Shown piece after piece: positions 42,946 to 52,547 of a stretch of DNA of 64,000 nucleotides (positions are counted from its first letter, which is position 1; each line of letters begins with the position of its first letter). A model generated the notes under the pieces. That model was not told the DNA's origin. It was given only the letters and a program-made list of their open reading frames with translations, and searched no databases. Where the stretch lies: positions 5,582,501 through 5,646,500 of the forward strand of contig AP031353.1 of the NCBI GenBank assembly GCA_037833965.1. Direction: 5' to 3'. The stretch is from Marchantia polymorpha subsp. ruderalis (Eukaryota > Streptophyta > Marchantiopsida > Marchantiales > Marchantiaceae). The translations under genes were made by a program, and so were the position numbers.

Positions 42946-43690
42946 GGTCGTCTCTTGGTCGTGAAGAACGTCTCACTTGATGGCCGCGCCGGCTGTACGC
43001 TGGAACGGTCTTCGCTCTCACGCGCGGCTTCACGCTCCGCCGTCGTCGATTAAACTCTCACGCTCGAATTGGCGGATTTGAACTCCGCGAGCGTGTCACC
43101 CTGCGGACATGGGGGCGTAGCGCCGAAGGCGAGTTTTCCGCCTTGCGCGGTACACTTGTTCGTACCGCCCTTCGGCCAATCTCCTTCTGCCTTGACGCGT
43201 GCGTCCGCATGTCGGACAAAAATTCAACTCCTGCCTGTGCGCAAGCAGGGGCTTCGGCGGATTCTCCGCCGGCGCGGAACTTGAACATCCTCCTGTGCAC
43301 AGGCGTTCGCCTGTGCGCAGGCGAATTCCGTCCGCGGCGCTGCGCTGGCGCGGAAGGCGTTGACCGTGGTCAGCCGTCTCCGCCCAGTCTGTCCGTTACT
43401 TGTCTCTCCGTCGGCGCTTCCGCCGCCGCAACTCCGTCCGTCCAAGAGCGCATCCACCCGTGCCGTCCGCACGGTCCGTACCTATTGGATTACTCTGGCG
43501 GCTCCTCCGACGTACGCTGCGCTGCGCTGGCGCGGAAGGCGCCGTACACTTTCTACCTCACAAGGCGCATTTCTAGGGCCCAAGGCGGATTTTCCGCCGA
43601 CGCCGAAGTGCCTGTGCACAGGCGAACGCCTGTGCGTAGGCGGACTTCGCGCCTTCCCTAACCCTACTTCGCCTGTGCACAGGCGAACGC
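41428..43690. repeat. Clustered GCCTGTGCACAGGC palindromes in the LTR
   Basis: The 14-bp palindrome or a one-base variant occurs in clusters around 41430-41525, 43292-43323, 43608-43640 and 43672-43690, and the same clusters recur in the 5' LTR (about 60489-60585, 63213-63244, 63529-63561, 63593-63611). Part lies in the ORF (the VHRSP repeats), part in non-coding U3. A further short motif, 'gccgaaggcg', is scattered in the same interval. Confidence 0.75.
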
Positions 43691-44192
43691 CTTCGTCTGC
43701 GCATAGGACAAAACTTGAATCCCCCTTCCGCGTAGGCGGAATTCGCGCCGGTGGCGAACTCCTTCCGCCGTAGGCGACCGCCTCCGTTTCTTCCAGTAGC
43801 GATAACTCCCTAAGTCCTCGTCCGTTCCAAGCGTTCTTGGGCTCGTTAGAATCAGCGCGTCGAGCTCTTTCCAACGGGACCCTAACTTGGTCAAGGCGCC
43901 CGAGGGTTGACCTAATTACGGGGGTTTCCCTACAGCCGCGGACGCAACCTCCGAAGGCGGGTTTTGCGCCTTGCGCCGTAGAGATCCTAACTGCGGAGCT
44001 CGCAGGGAGGGTGGTGCCTGTGCGTGCTGCGGCACCCCAAATCCCAGATTCTACAAGATCCCTCGAGAATCCCCGCGATCTTCCGGATTCACTCTGTTTT
44101 GATGTACCGAAGGCTATTTACAATGCTGCCAGGGTACAGTTTTCCAAAAAATGTTTTAATTTCCTCAAAATTGCCAAAAGTGGGGTACCACA
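42946..44192 (-). other. LTR 5' segment before the LTR ORF (3' LTR copy)
   Basis: 1.25 kb of GC-rich U3 sequence with CACAGGC palindromes and no preserved ORF. Open frames on both strands here are short and reflect GC bias. The same segment in the 5' LTR is 62867-64000. Confidence 0.55.
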
Positions 44193-44207
44193 TGCCCCCC
44201 TCCTCAA
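44193..44207 (-). promoter_or_regulatory. Element 1 polypurine tract
   Basis: On the - strand 'gaggaggggggca' immediately precedes the LTR start TGTGGTACC. This is the expected primer for plus-strand DNA synthesis and fixes the LTR border. Confidence 0.75.
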
Positions 44208-44229
44208 TTGTGAGCGCCCACGCGAACAC

Positions 44230-47061
44230 TCACATGTGGTATTTCTTCAACCGCCACCCGTTCACTCGGGTGCCTAACAAATCGCCGGCCAGGTCCGCAA
44301 GTTGGATGGATCCATTCGGGAAGACTTCGACAACCCTGTAAGGTCCCATCCACCTTAGGTGCAGTTTGCCTGGGAATCTGGCATGCCTGCTGTCGTAGAG
44401 CAATGCCAAATCACCTGCCTGCAGGAGTACCGGTTTGATCTTTTTATCGTATCTCTCCTTTCGGCGGAGCTGGATTTTCCTGGTGCGATCTTCGGCGTCT
44501 CTTCTCCGCTCATCCAGCAGCGTGACTTCCTGTAACCTGTAGAGCTGACTCTCCTCTGCGCCCATCCTCTGCAAATCCAACGTTCGTTGGGTGGGTACTT
44601 CAAATTCGATCGGGAGGATCGGGTGTTGCCCATACACCAGAAAGTATGGTGTCTGTTTGGTCGTGATCTTCTCAGCTGTGCGGTACGCCCATAGAGCGGC
44701 TGCTAGCTTCGTATCCCAGTCGTGAGCGTGATTCACCGTGACCTTGAGTAGTATTTTACACAGCAGACCATTGGACTTCTCCGTCAGTCCATTTGCCTTG
44801 GGATTGTATGGAGTAGTCTTTCGGTGCTTGATGTGGAAGTACCGTGTCAGATCTTCGATGATCTGATTCAGAAAATGCGTGCCCCGGTCGCTGACTAGCT
44901 CTAAGGGACATCCGTAGCGTGTGATGATCGACTCAAACAAGAATGCTGCCACTGTGGCAGCATCATCCCTTCTGGTGGCTCTGGCCTCTACCATCTTGGT
45001 GGCGTAGTCCGTTGCTACCAGAATGTAGCGCCTTCGTGTACTTCTAGTCACTGGTTGTATCGGCCCTACAAAGTCAATACCCCACTTTTCGAAAGGTGCT
45101 AGAGGCATGATGGGAGTCAGGGGCCATCGTGTTGTAGGCGTCGGTCTCCCCGTCCTCTGGCAACTGTCGCACTTGCGGATGTAATCGAGAACATCCTTAA
45201 ACATGGTCGGCCACCAATATCCCGCATTTAGGATCTTTGTGACCGTGTTCCTGGTGGCATAGTGTCCACCCGCCTCCTCTGTGTGCATCGCACTCACTAT
45301 TCTTGGTACTTCTGATTCCTCCAGGCATCTGCATAAGCGCTCATCCGCCATCTTCTTGAACAAAACCCCCTGCTGGAGTTGGTACGGGCCTGCCTTATGA
45401 ATAAAGACAGTTCGCTGTTCCAAATCCATGCCCTCGGGGCACTGGAGGGTTAGCAGATATCGATACAGGTCGGCATAGCGGGACTCATGTCCTGCAGACA
45501 ACTGAAATAACTCTTCATCTGGAAAATCGTCCACCAATTCCTCCTCTGTCGGCTGGGTCCATAATCGGGACAAGTAATCCGCATTTTCGTGGTGCACCCC
45601 TTTCCTGGTCTGGACTGTGTAGGTGAACTCTTGTAGTAACAACACCCACCTGGCGATCCGACCGGATAGGTCGGCTTTCTTGACTAGGTGTTGCAATGCG
45701 TAGTGGTCCACATGGAACACAAACTCGTAGCAGATTAGGTAGTGACGGAACTTTTTACAGGAGTACACCATCCCCAACGCTTCTCTCTCCGTCGTGGTGT
45801 ACTTCCGCTCTGCTAGAGACAGCTGTCGGCTCGCGAAGTAGATCGGGTAGTCCTTTTTGTTGTCATCCTTTTGACTCAGTACTACACCGATGGCGAATGC
45901 CGAAGTGTCAACGTAAACATGGAATGGTCGATTCCAGTCTGGACTCCTTAGTACGGGAGCAGTCGTGAGTTTCGCTTTCAGGGCTTCAAATGCTGTCTGC
46001 TGGTTCGCACCCCAAGCATAGGGCTCGTCCTTCTTCAACAACTTGGTCAGGTCCGCCGCCAGTATTGCATACATGTGTATGAATCTTCGGTAGTAGCCCA
46101 CATGACCCAGGAATGCTCGCAGCTCTCTTAGATTCGTGGGTGGTTCAAGCTCGAGTATAACCTTGACCTTCTCGATGTCCACCGCAATGCCTTCTGCCGA
46201 GACCCGATGACCCAACAAGATCCCACTAGTCATAAAGAAAAAGCACTTCTCGGGATGCAGTGATAAACTGCTCTCTCTACATTTATCGAAGGTCTGCTTC
46301 AAGTGACTTAGGTGTTCAGACCGCTTCCCAAAGACACAGAAGTCATCTATGAATATCTCCAGGAACTTCCTCAGTTGTTCCTGAAAGATATTGGTCATCA
46401 TCCGTTGAAAGGTGGCAGGCGCGTTGCACAGACCGAAGGGCATCTTGTGGTATGCGTAAGTTCCCCAGTCGGTTGTGAACGTAGTTTTATCCTTGTCCTG
46501 TTCACGGATAGACACCTGATTGTAACCTGAGAACCCATCCAGGAAGCTATAACATTCATGTCCTGCGACATGGTCTAGAATGGCATCCGTGAATGGTAAC
46601 GGGTGATGATCCTTGCGTGTTGCTGCATTCAACTTCCGGAAATCCTGACACACTCGTATCTTACCCGTCAACTTCTTGGGTACGATAACAATCGGCGACA
46701 CCCACTCGCTGCTGAGCACAGGGTAAATAATACCCGCGCTCAAGTACTTATCTATCTCCTCTTTCACTAGCAAGGAGTACTTTGGGTTGAGGCGATACTA
46801 GCGCTGTCGTATGGGTACTGAGTCGTCCAGTAAATCGATACGGTGTTCCCCATACCGTGCGGGTATCCCCTTCATGTCCTCGATCTTCCAGGCGAAGACG
46901 TCGACATAGTGGTTAAGGAACGCCTGTACTTTCCTTAGCTCGTCTCCTCTCACTGCGCTTGATACCTTCAAGCACTTGCCGGGACTGAGTTGTACTTCGT
47001 GACAGTCACTAGGGTCGACAATGCCCTCGGTGTGACTCGTCTCACTCCTTCCCAGTCCCAC
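44230..47061 (-). CDS. Element 1 Pol: reverse transcriptase, RNase H, integrase (one in-frame stop)
   Basis: This frame continues directly from gag-protease after its UAG. The first 87 codons (47061-46801) contain VFAWKIEDMKGIP and PIRQR, the usual start of the RT region. A second in-frame TAG at 46800-46798 follows, and then the rest is open to 44230. RT has LCNAPATFQR and the catalytic FIDDFCVFG. RNase H starts at HVYVDTSAFAIG. Integrase shows the HHCC finger (GGHYATRN ... CDSC), then the DDE residues in WGIDFVGP, SDRGTHF and LTEKSN. No chromodomain follows. The TAG at 46798 replaces what is normally a basic residue (RQRRYRLNP-type in relatives), consistent with AGG to TAG, and probably inactivates this copy. 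Confidence 0.85.
46798..46800 (-). other. Premature in-frame TAG in Pol
   Basis: Context CAG CGC TAG TAT CGC. Unlike the gag stop it lacks the CAA-UUA readthrough context, so it is most likely a mutation. Confidence 0.75.
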
Positions 47062-47064
47062 AGT

Positions 47065-47073
47065 TAATTGCTA
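47065..47073 (-). promoter_or_regulatory. TMV-type leaky stop UAG-CAA-UUA between gag-protease and Pol
   Basis: The gag-protease frame ends GAA TAG CAA TTA, and the same frame continues into Pol. UAG-CAR-YYA is the known type I readthrough motif of tobacco mosaic virus and other plant viruses. The sequence fit is exact; readthrough in this element is inferred. Confidence 0.75.
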
Positions 47074-49902
47074 TTCGTCTTCCGGCTGAATAGCTTCCGT
47101 CTCTTCTTCTTCTTCCACCGAGCAGCAGGCGACGAATCCCACGAAGTAATCGGATTCGGTACCACTGGAATCCGATCGCGCGGTCGACTCACTGTCCTCG
47201 CCCGATGTGTAACCTGCACTTGTCGATGGGGTCTCTCCTTCGTGCCTGACCCTATTCCAGGGCACCGTAATGGTTTTGGTCGGTTCCGAAGGATGAGGAA
47301 ACTTAAGGCGATGTCTTCGCCAGTCACATCTGACTTGTGCACCATATAGCCATGGTCGCCCGAGCAGAACGTCATAGCCCTGCTTCATCATCGGCTGAAG
47401 GATGATATACGTCAACCGAAAGTCCGCACCCCCGATGGTTGTCTTGACATTGCGCAGCATACCTGCAGGCATTCTCCGCGTCTGATCCGCTAATCTCAAC
47501 ACACGCTTCGAGGGTTCGTATTGACTGAACCCCAAGGCTCTCGCTGTATCCTCCGTCATTATGTTGACTCCTGATCCAGAGTCGATTGGTACTCTGCGTA
47601 CACAACATCCTGCTATCTCCACATCGATCTCGGGTGGCCCTTGGTCTTCGCTCTCCACTTGATATACTTGAGAGGATGTGGATGCGCGCGGCTTCCGCGG
47701 ATGCCGTAGCGAAAGCATCAACATTCTCCGATACGTCTTATTGTCCTCCAAGAGCTGCTTGAACGTGATGTTCACTTTTCGATTCCCGAGATCTTCAACC
47801 AAATCATAGTGGGCGCGTTGGGTCGCCGGGGTCGGCGACGCTCTGCGAGGTTCCACGGTGGCTGCCAACTTCGCCCCAAGGGAGGATGTCAAGTCTGGCC
47901 GCGGTGGGTCCTTTTGCGTGCGGATCGCTTCCTTCAACAGGTTGGTTACCTCGTTGCGGATATCCGGAGCATAGTCCCGTTTCAGTAGGCGCACTGGCTC
48001 GTCCTCGACTGCTGTCTGGGGGCGCACTGCTGGTGCCTCCCGCGTAGCCGAAGACTTCCGAGCAGGTCGCGAGTCGGACTTGCTGGATGTCTTCTCCTTT
48101 CCTTTTCCCGTCCGGTCGGCGGTTCTCCGTTCGTGCTTGCGAGTGTCACGCTCTTGCTCCTTGGATTTCTTGGAGCTACGAGTTTCGACCCGTGCGCACA
48201 TAACCTCTTCAGCCGGCCATTCTTCGTCTTCGCCATCCCCGTCTGAACCTACTTCGACCTGGTTAACTTGCACGTCCTCCTTGGCAGGAGTGTTCACAAA
48301 TCGTACCACTGGCCGAGGGACTGGTGGCCGATCACACTCTGGCGCAGTGTGCCCGACCTTCTTGCAATTACTACATGTCGGGGCATAATCGTTTCGCCTT
48401 TTTGGATGGGGACACTGCGGTGAGAAGTGCCCAACTTCCCCGCAATTATAACAAGCTCGCGGTGGCGGTGGGTCAAACGTCCCTGGAGGTGCTCTCCGCC
48501 TCACAGGTAACGTAGTGGCCCGATCCACCGGAATATATCGTGGGACTTGCATTGCTGAAACTGCAGGAGGGGTAGGCACCGACTGGACGGCGTAGGCTGT
48601 CTCTTCGCTAGCCTCTCCATAGTACTGAGGGTGCTCTCCATAGTACGGTTGCGCCCACTCTACTGCGTTGACTGGATATGACGGCCGGGTGGTAAGGCAC
48701 TCGGTGTTTGCATGTCCCACCGCCCCGCACGTAGTACACCATAAGTTCGCTCGCACTCTCCCGGGTGATTTTCTGCGATCATGCCCGCCTACCACTTGAA
48801 CCTTGAGATCGGCGAAGTCCTTCACAAGGGTCTCCATCTTCGAAGCTATATCTCCCGGCGCTCTGTCCGTAGTCACTCGTCGGATGCCCTTTTTCTTCGC
48901 TGACCCATGCTTCTTCCTCTTCTTCTCTTCCTCCGACGATGAGGTTTCCTCTTCTTCGGATGAAGAACGGTTCTCGTCCGAAGACGATTCCTCCGATGAC
49001 GGAGTTGTACCTCTACGCCGTCTTCGCCCTTCTTTCGGTTTGCGCTCCTTCGACTCCCGTCTCTCTCTCCCTCTTCGGTTGAGAGTGGAAGTTTCGAAGG
49101 CTTCTGCCGATGCAATCACATCCTCAATAGTGTCGCACTTGCTGCGTCGGCAAAAAGTCTCCATCTCCCGAGTTAAACCGGTCACGTACCAATCCACAGC
49201 TTGTTGTACCGAGAAAGGGGACCCTGGTCCTGTTTTCGGTATTCTGTCGAGGAGGTCCAGAAATCTCTCAGTGTAGTCACGCAGACTCTCCTTCTTCTCT
49301 CGCTGCAAATTACGTAACTTCGTCAAAACCCGGCTGTCGTAGCCGAGCTCGCGAAAGCGGCGAAGGAACTTCTCCTTCAGCTGGGCCCATGTTGTCAACC
49401 CAGTCGGATCGATGCTCTCGTGATTATACCAACTCCTCGCTTTCTTCCGCAGAAGGCTTGGAAAGATCCTTAGTCGGTCGTCGTCTGCGATCTCGCGATT
49501 GGCAATAGACACCGACTCGAATAACTTGATGTATGAATCTGCATCGTCGTCATCCCCACTCCCTTTGTACTTCGGGTAGGAATGTTTAGTAATCGGCTGA
49601 GGTAGCCGCACATTGGCTTGTCCGTCCGCCATCGATGTGTCTGTCGACGGTTCTCGGGCGGTCGGTCCTACTGCACTAGGCGGGTCCGTGCAAGGAATAT
49701 CTAGTAGAACTGTAAGCACCAAGTTTGGTTCCGAGTCGTCGGGGGTAGGTTCCCCAAGGATGTCGGCCGAACTAGGCTTAGGTACTCTTTTTGGTGTTTT
49801 CTTGGTTTGACGCCGTGTCTCTTCCACGGCCTTCTCTGAATCTCGTCGGAACTTGCGGACAGCTCTAGCACTTAGGTTGCTCCCGCCAGCCCCAGTCGAC
49901 AT
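47071..49902 (-). CDS. Element 1 Gag-protease, 943 aa
   Basis: ATG at 49902, 47 nt after the primer site. Residues about 110-275 form the retrotransposon Gag domain (SWYNHESIDPTGLTTWAQLK, FLRRFRELGYDSR). A Ser/Glu/Lys-rich stretch follows (about 300-345). There are three CCHC zinc knuckles at about 389-402 (CTTCGAVGHANTEC), 484-497 (CYNCGEVGHFSPQC) and 510-523 (CSNCKKVGHTAPEC). The aspartic protease motif is VPIDSGSGVNIM near residue 774, followed by DVLLGRPWL. The frame is uninterrupted. Gag builds the particle and binds RNA; the protease matures the polyprotein. The stop is a readthrough-type UAG, giving Gag-protease as the main product and Gag-Pol as the minor one. Confidence 0.88.
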   Translation of the reverse strand: MSTGAGGSNLSARAVRKFRRDSEKAVEETRRQTKKTPKRVPKPSSADILGEPTPDDSEPNLVLTVLLDIPCTDPPSAVGPTAREPSTDTSMADGQANVRLPQPITKHSYPKYKGSGDDDDADSYIKLFESVSIANREIADDDRLRIFPSLLRKKARSWYNHESIDPTGLTTWAQLKEKFLRRFRELGYDSRVLTKLRNLQREKKESLRDYTERFLDLLDRIPKTGPGSPFSVQQAVDWYVTGLTREMETFCRRSKCDTIEDVIASAEAFETSTLNRRGRERRESKERKPKEGRRRRRGTTPSSEESSSDENRSSSEEEETSSSEEEKKRKKHGSAKKKGIRRVTTDRAPGDIASKMETLVKDFADLKVQVVGGHDRRKSPGRVRANLWCTTCGAVGHANTECLTTRPSYPVNAVEWAQPYYGEHPQYYGEASEETAYAVQSVPTPPAVSAMQVPRYIPVDRATTLPVRRRAPPGTFDPPPPRACYNCGEVGHFSPQCPHPKRRNDYAPTCSNCKKVGHTAPECDRPPVPRPVVRFVNTPAKEDVQVNQVEVGSDGDGEDEEWPAEEVMCARVETRSSKKSKEQERDTRKHERRTADRTGKGKEKTSSKSDSRPARKSSATREAPAVRPQTAVEDEPVRLLKRDYAPDIRNEVTNLLKEAIRTQKDPPRPDLTSSLGAKLAATVEPRRASPTPATQRAHYDLVEDLGNRKVNITFKQLLEDNKTYRRMLMLSLRHPRKPRASTSSQVYQVESEDQGPPEIDVEIAGCCVRRVPIDSGSGVNIMTEDTARALGFSQYEPSKRVLRLADQTRRMPAGMLRNVKTTIGGADFRLTYIILQPMMKQGYDVLLGRPWLYGAQVRCDWRRHRLKFPHPSEPTKTITVPWNRVRHEGETPSTSAGYTSGEDSESTARSDSSGTESDYFVGFVACCSVEEEEETEAIQPEDE

Positions 49903-49948
49903 TCACCGAGCATGGCTGCTCGTAAAAACCCCGGTGTTGACGCAACTG

Positions 49949-49966
49949 TCCCCGGCAGCGGCGCCA
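49949..49966 (-). promoter_or_regulatory. Element 1 primer binding site (tRNA-Asp type)
   Basis: On the - strand TGGCGCCGCTGCCGGGGA, complementary to the 3' end of plant tRNA-Asp (…CGGCGCCA). It lies 22 nt inside the 5' LTR end at 49989. Confidence 0.8.
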
Positions 49967-51667
49967 AAAAGAAGTTGTCGGCTTCTTATGTAATAACCCA
50001 CTAAAGGCTAAAACTGCAATATAGTGGTAGAAAGGTCGAACCCATAGGGACAGAGGAACACACAGGGTACAAAGTGTCACGTTTTAACAGACTATTGAGG
50101 AGTTTGAATTCTCAGGCAACTGTCACTCCCAGAAATACTGCAAGTGTCCACTCAGAGCGCACTCGGAGGTCGCACAGTGCAGCGTAACACACACACACAC
50201 ACACCTGAAACTACAGAAACAAAACCCAGAGATCCGTTAGGACCTCTACTTCAAGATTTCAGGGGGAAAGTCTCTCACGAGCACACTCGGCAAAGCTGCG
50301 GGCAGTGACTTCCAACTCCGGCTTTTACAACGCTTCCACTAGCTTGCTGCTAGTGTAGGAAACCCGGTTTGGACTGCCTACTTCGGATCGAAGTCACTCC
50401 TACGCGGTGAACAACACTCTCAACTCACAAAACGCGCAGAGAACACAGGTCCACACTGAAGGACTCACTGTGAAACATTCCAGTAACACAACAACAGTCT
50501 ATTGAAGAGTTTGAATTCTCAAGCACTTGTCATTCCCAGAAATACTACAGGGGTTACCCTCAAGGCACCTGCTGCAGCGTAACCTGAATTTACAACCAAG
50601 GCTTACACGAAGTAGCAAAACTTCACTTTGGCATTCAGGGGAAAAATCCCAAGGAGTACAATCAGAAAGAAACACTCGAAGGTGTACGGGCGAAACTGTT
50701 CAAGTATCTAACTAGTCACTGGCTCTGAGCATCGGCAGTCACCCGCAGGTGCAGATCCGAACTACTCAAGTCTCTAACCAATGTACTAGCTCTGAACATT
50801 CGGCCGAAGGCCTTCAGCTACAAAATGCGGAACGCTAAGTTGTAACTCCTCGTGCGTGGTGACAGAACTCAAGGACACAAACACGCAAAGGAAATGGGTT
50901 CCTGATCTGCACTTCTGATGGGAAAGAACCCCAGGCAAAACGCCTGGAACTATTTTATACCTTCTAAGTCCTACCTAGCACTACACTGCACTACGCTACA
51001 CGCCTGCACGGAACCACGCTACACTACACTCCGCGGAACCTGTACTACGTCGCCTGCGCGGCCGACTGCCGCGCACTAGCTCCCTACCCTGCCACTCTTC
51101 CGCTCGACTACGCAGTCCCAACCGCTGCAACGCCGCGGACACCTCCACTTCGAGGGCGGACATGGTATCCTGTGCCTTCGACAGAAAGGCCTCGAGCTTC
51201 TTCGCTACCTTCCGCCGACTCCTACTGTCGCCTGACAACAACCCGGCTGCGCGCAATTCAAACTCACGCAGTGTGAGTTTCTCCTGCGCCTTCACTTCCC
51301 AGTGGGCGTAGCCCTTGAGACAGTGGGCGACTCGCCTCGCCGTCTCCACCTTCGTGCGATCCGCCTCCTTCCTGCGATCCTCTTCAATGGTCACTAATTG
51401 CGATTCGGCTTCAGCACGTTGCGCCCTCAATTCGCCACACTCTGACTGTAACCTGCGGATTAACTCTTCATCCGCCTGCCGTGCGAGCTGACATTGTTCC
51501 AACAACCGCGTCTGTCGCACGAGCTCCTCTGACAAAATCCGATTATGGGCCTGCTCGGAGTTGAGTGCTTCCTTGACCTTCACCTGCTCCTTGGTGAGCT
51601 CGCCCAGTTTCTCATCCTTCATCTTCTCGGAGTGCTTGTAGAATTTCTGATTAAGCTTGTACTGTCC

Positions 51668-52524
51668 TGCAACCTCCGGGCTGACTCTCACTCAGGTTTA
51701 CCTCTGATGGCTTTGTGGTAGCGCATCATGGTTCTAGAAGACTAAGATTCATACTCTCACTCATGTCCCAAACACCTTCTCTTACAAACTCTCATGTATC
51801 ACTCCAACTCACACACAACTCTCCTCACATCACCCTCTTCACATAAATGCAAACACACGTCGATACTCCAAGATACTCAAAAACTTCACTCCTTCATTAC
51901 TGAAACAAGTCCTCACACATGACTCTCCAAACTTGCTTGAGAGGTGCTACTCTACCTCTCTATTTATACTACTTGAGAAGTTACCATAGTAACATGTGGT
52001 AATTTCTCCTAACTTACTTTACCTAGGTAAGTTTGACTAACCTTCTCTACGTGGCAACATGCCATTGGCCTACCTAAACCTTCTAGAAGCTTCTGGAATC
52101 CAAGGTTGAGATGGCGACATGCCATTTGAAGCTTTTAAGCTTCTACAAGCTTCCTAGCCACTAAGTCAACATTAGACTTAGTCTAGCCAATCATCTTTCA
52201 TACATTTAGTCAAACCAATCAAATCCAAGCTTCTAGTCAAATATCTAATCCCTTGGAATCTAGAACTTTTGTATAAGACAAAATAGAAGTGCTCACTCCT
52301 TGTAAAGGACAAAATAGAAGTGCTCACTCCATTCTTCTAGAACTCCGCTAATTATTCCGCCAACTATAGACATTGTAGCTAAACTTAGTCATGACTAGAT
52401 AAACTTAGTTATAACTAACTAGTTTAGTCATAACTAGCTAGTCTTAGCTATGCCTTGGCTAATCATCCTTATTCCCTTGACCACTTCTAAGACTTAGTAC
52501 ATATGTGCAACACCCGGTCTTACA
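51668..52524 (-). repeat. Element 2 3' LTR
   Basis: On the - strand it starts TGTAAGACCGGGTG and ends CCCGGAGGTTGCA. A TATA box (TATAAATAG) lies at about 51960-51968. Confidence 0.88.
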
Positions 52525-52547
52525 TTTACCCCCGGACTAAGATTTCA

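Larger units (their letters stand above)
38782..44192 (-). repeat. Element 1 3' LTR, 5411 bp, contains a long ORF
   Basis: The boundary at 44192 is set by TG after a G-rich polypurine tract, the other by identity with the 5' LTR end at 49989. A TATA-like box (TATAAAATA on the - strand, about 39749-39757) lies after the ORF. If it is the promoter, the ORF is in U3 and appears at the 3' end of the genomic RNA. A 'ccaggcg/cgcctgg' hairpin follows the box (about 39729-39744). Confidence 0.85.

Noticed and set aside
38091-44192. A single 6.1-kb 3' LTR with an internal tandem duplication
   Set aside because: The outer 691-bp copy is more diverged from the inner copy than the inner copy is from the 5' LTR, and the 5' LTR has only one copy.
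46798-46800. A second programmed readthrough stop
   Set aside because: The context TAG TAT CGC does not match known leaky contexts and interrupts a conserved region.
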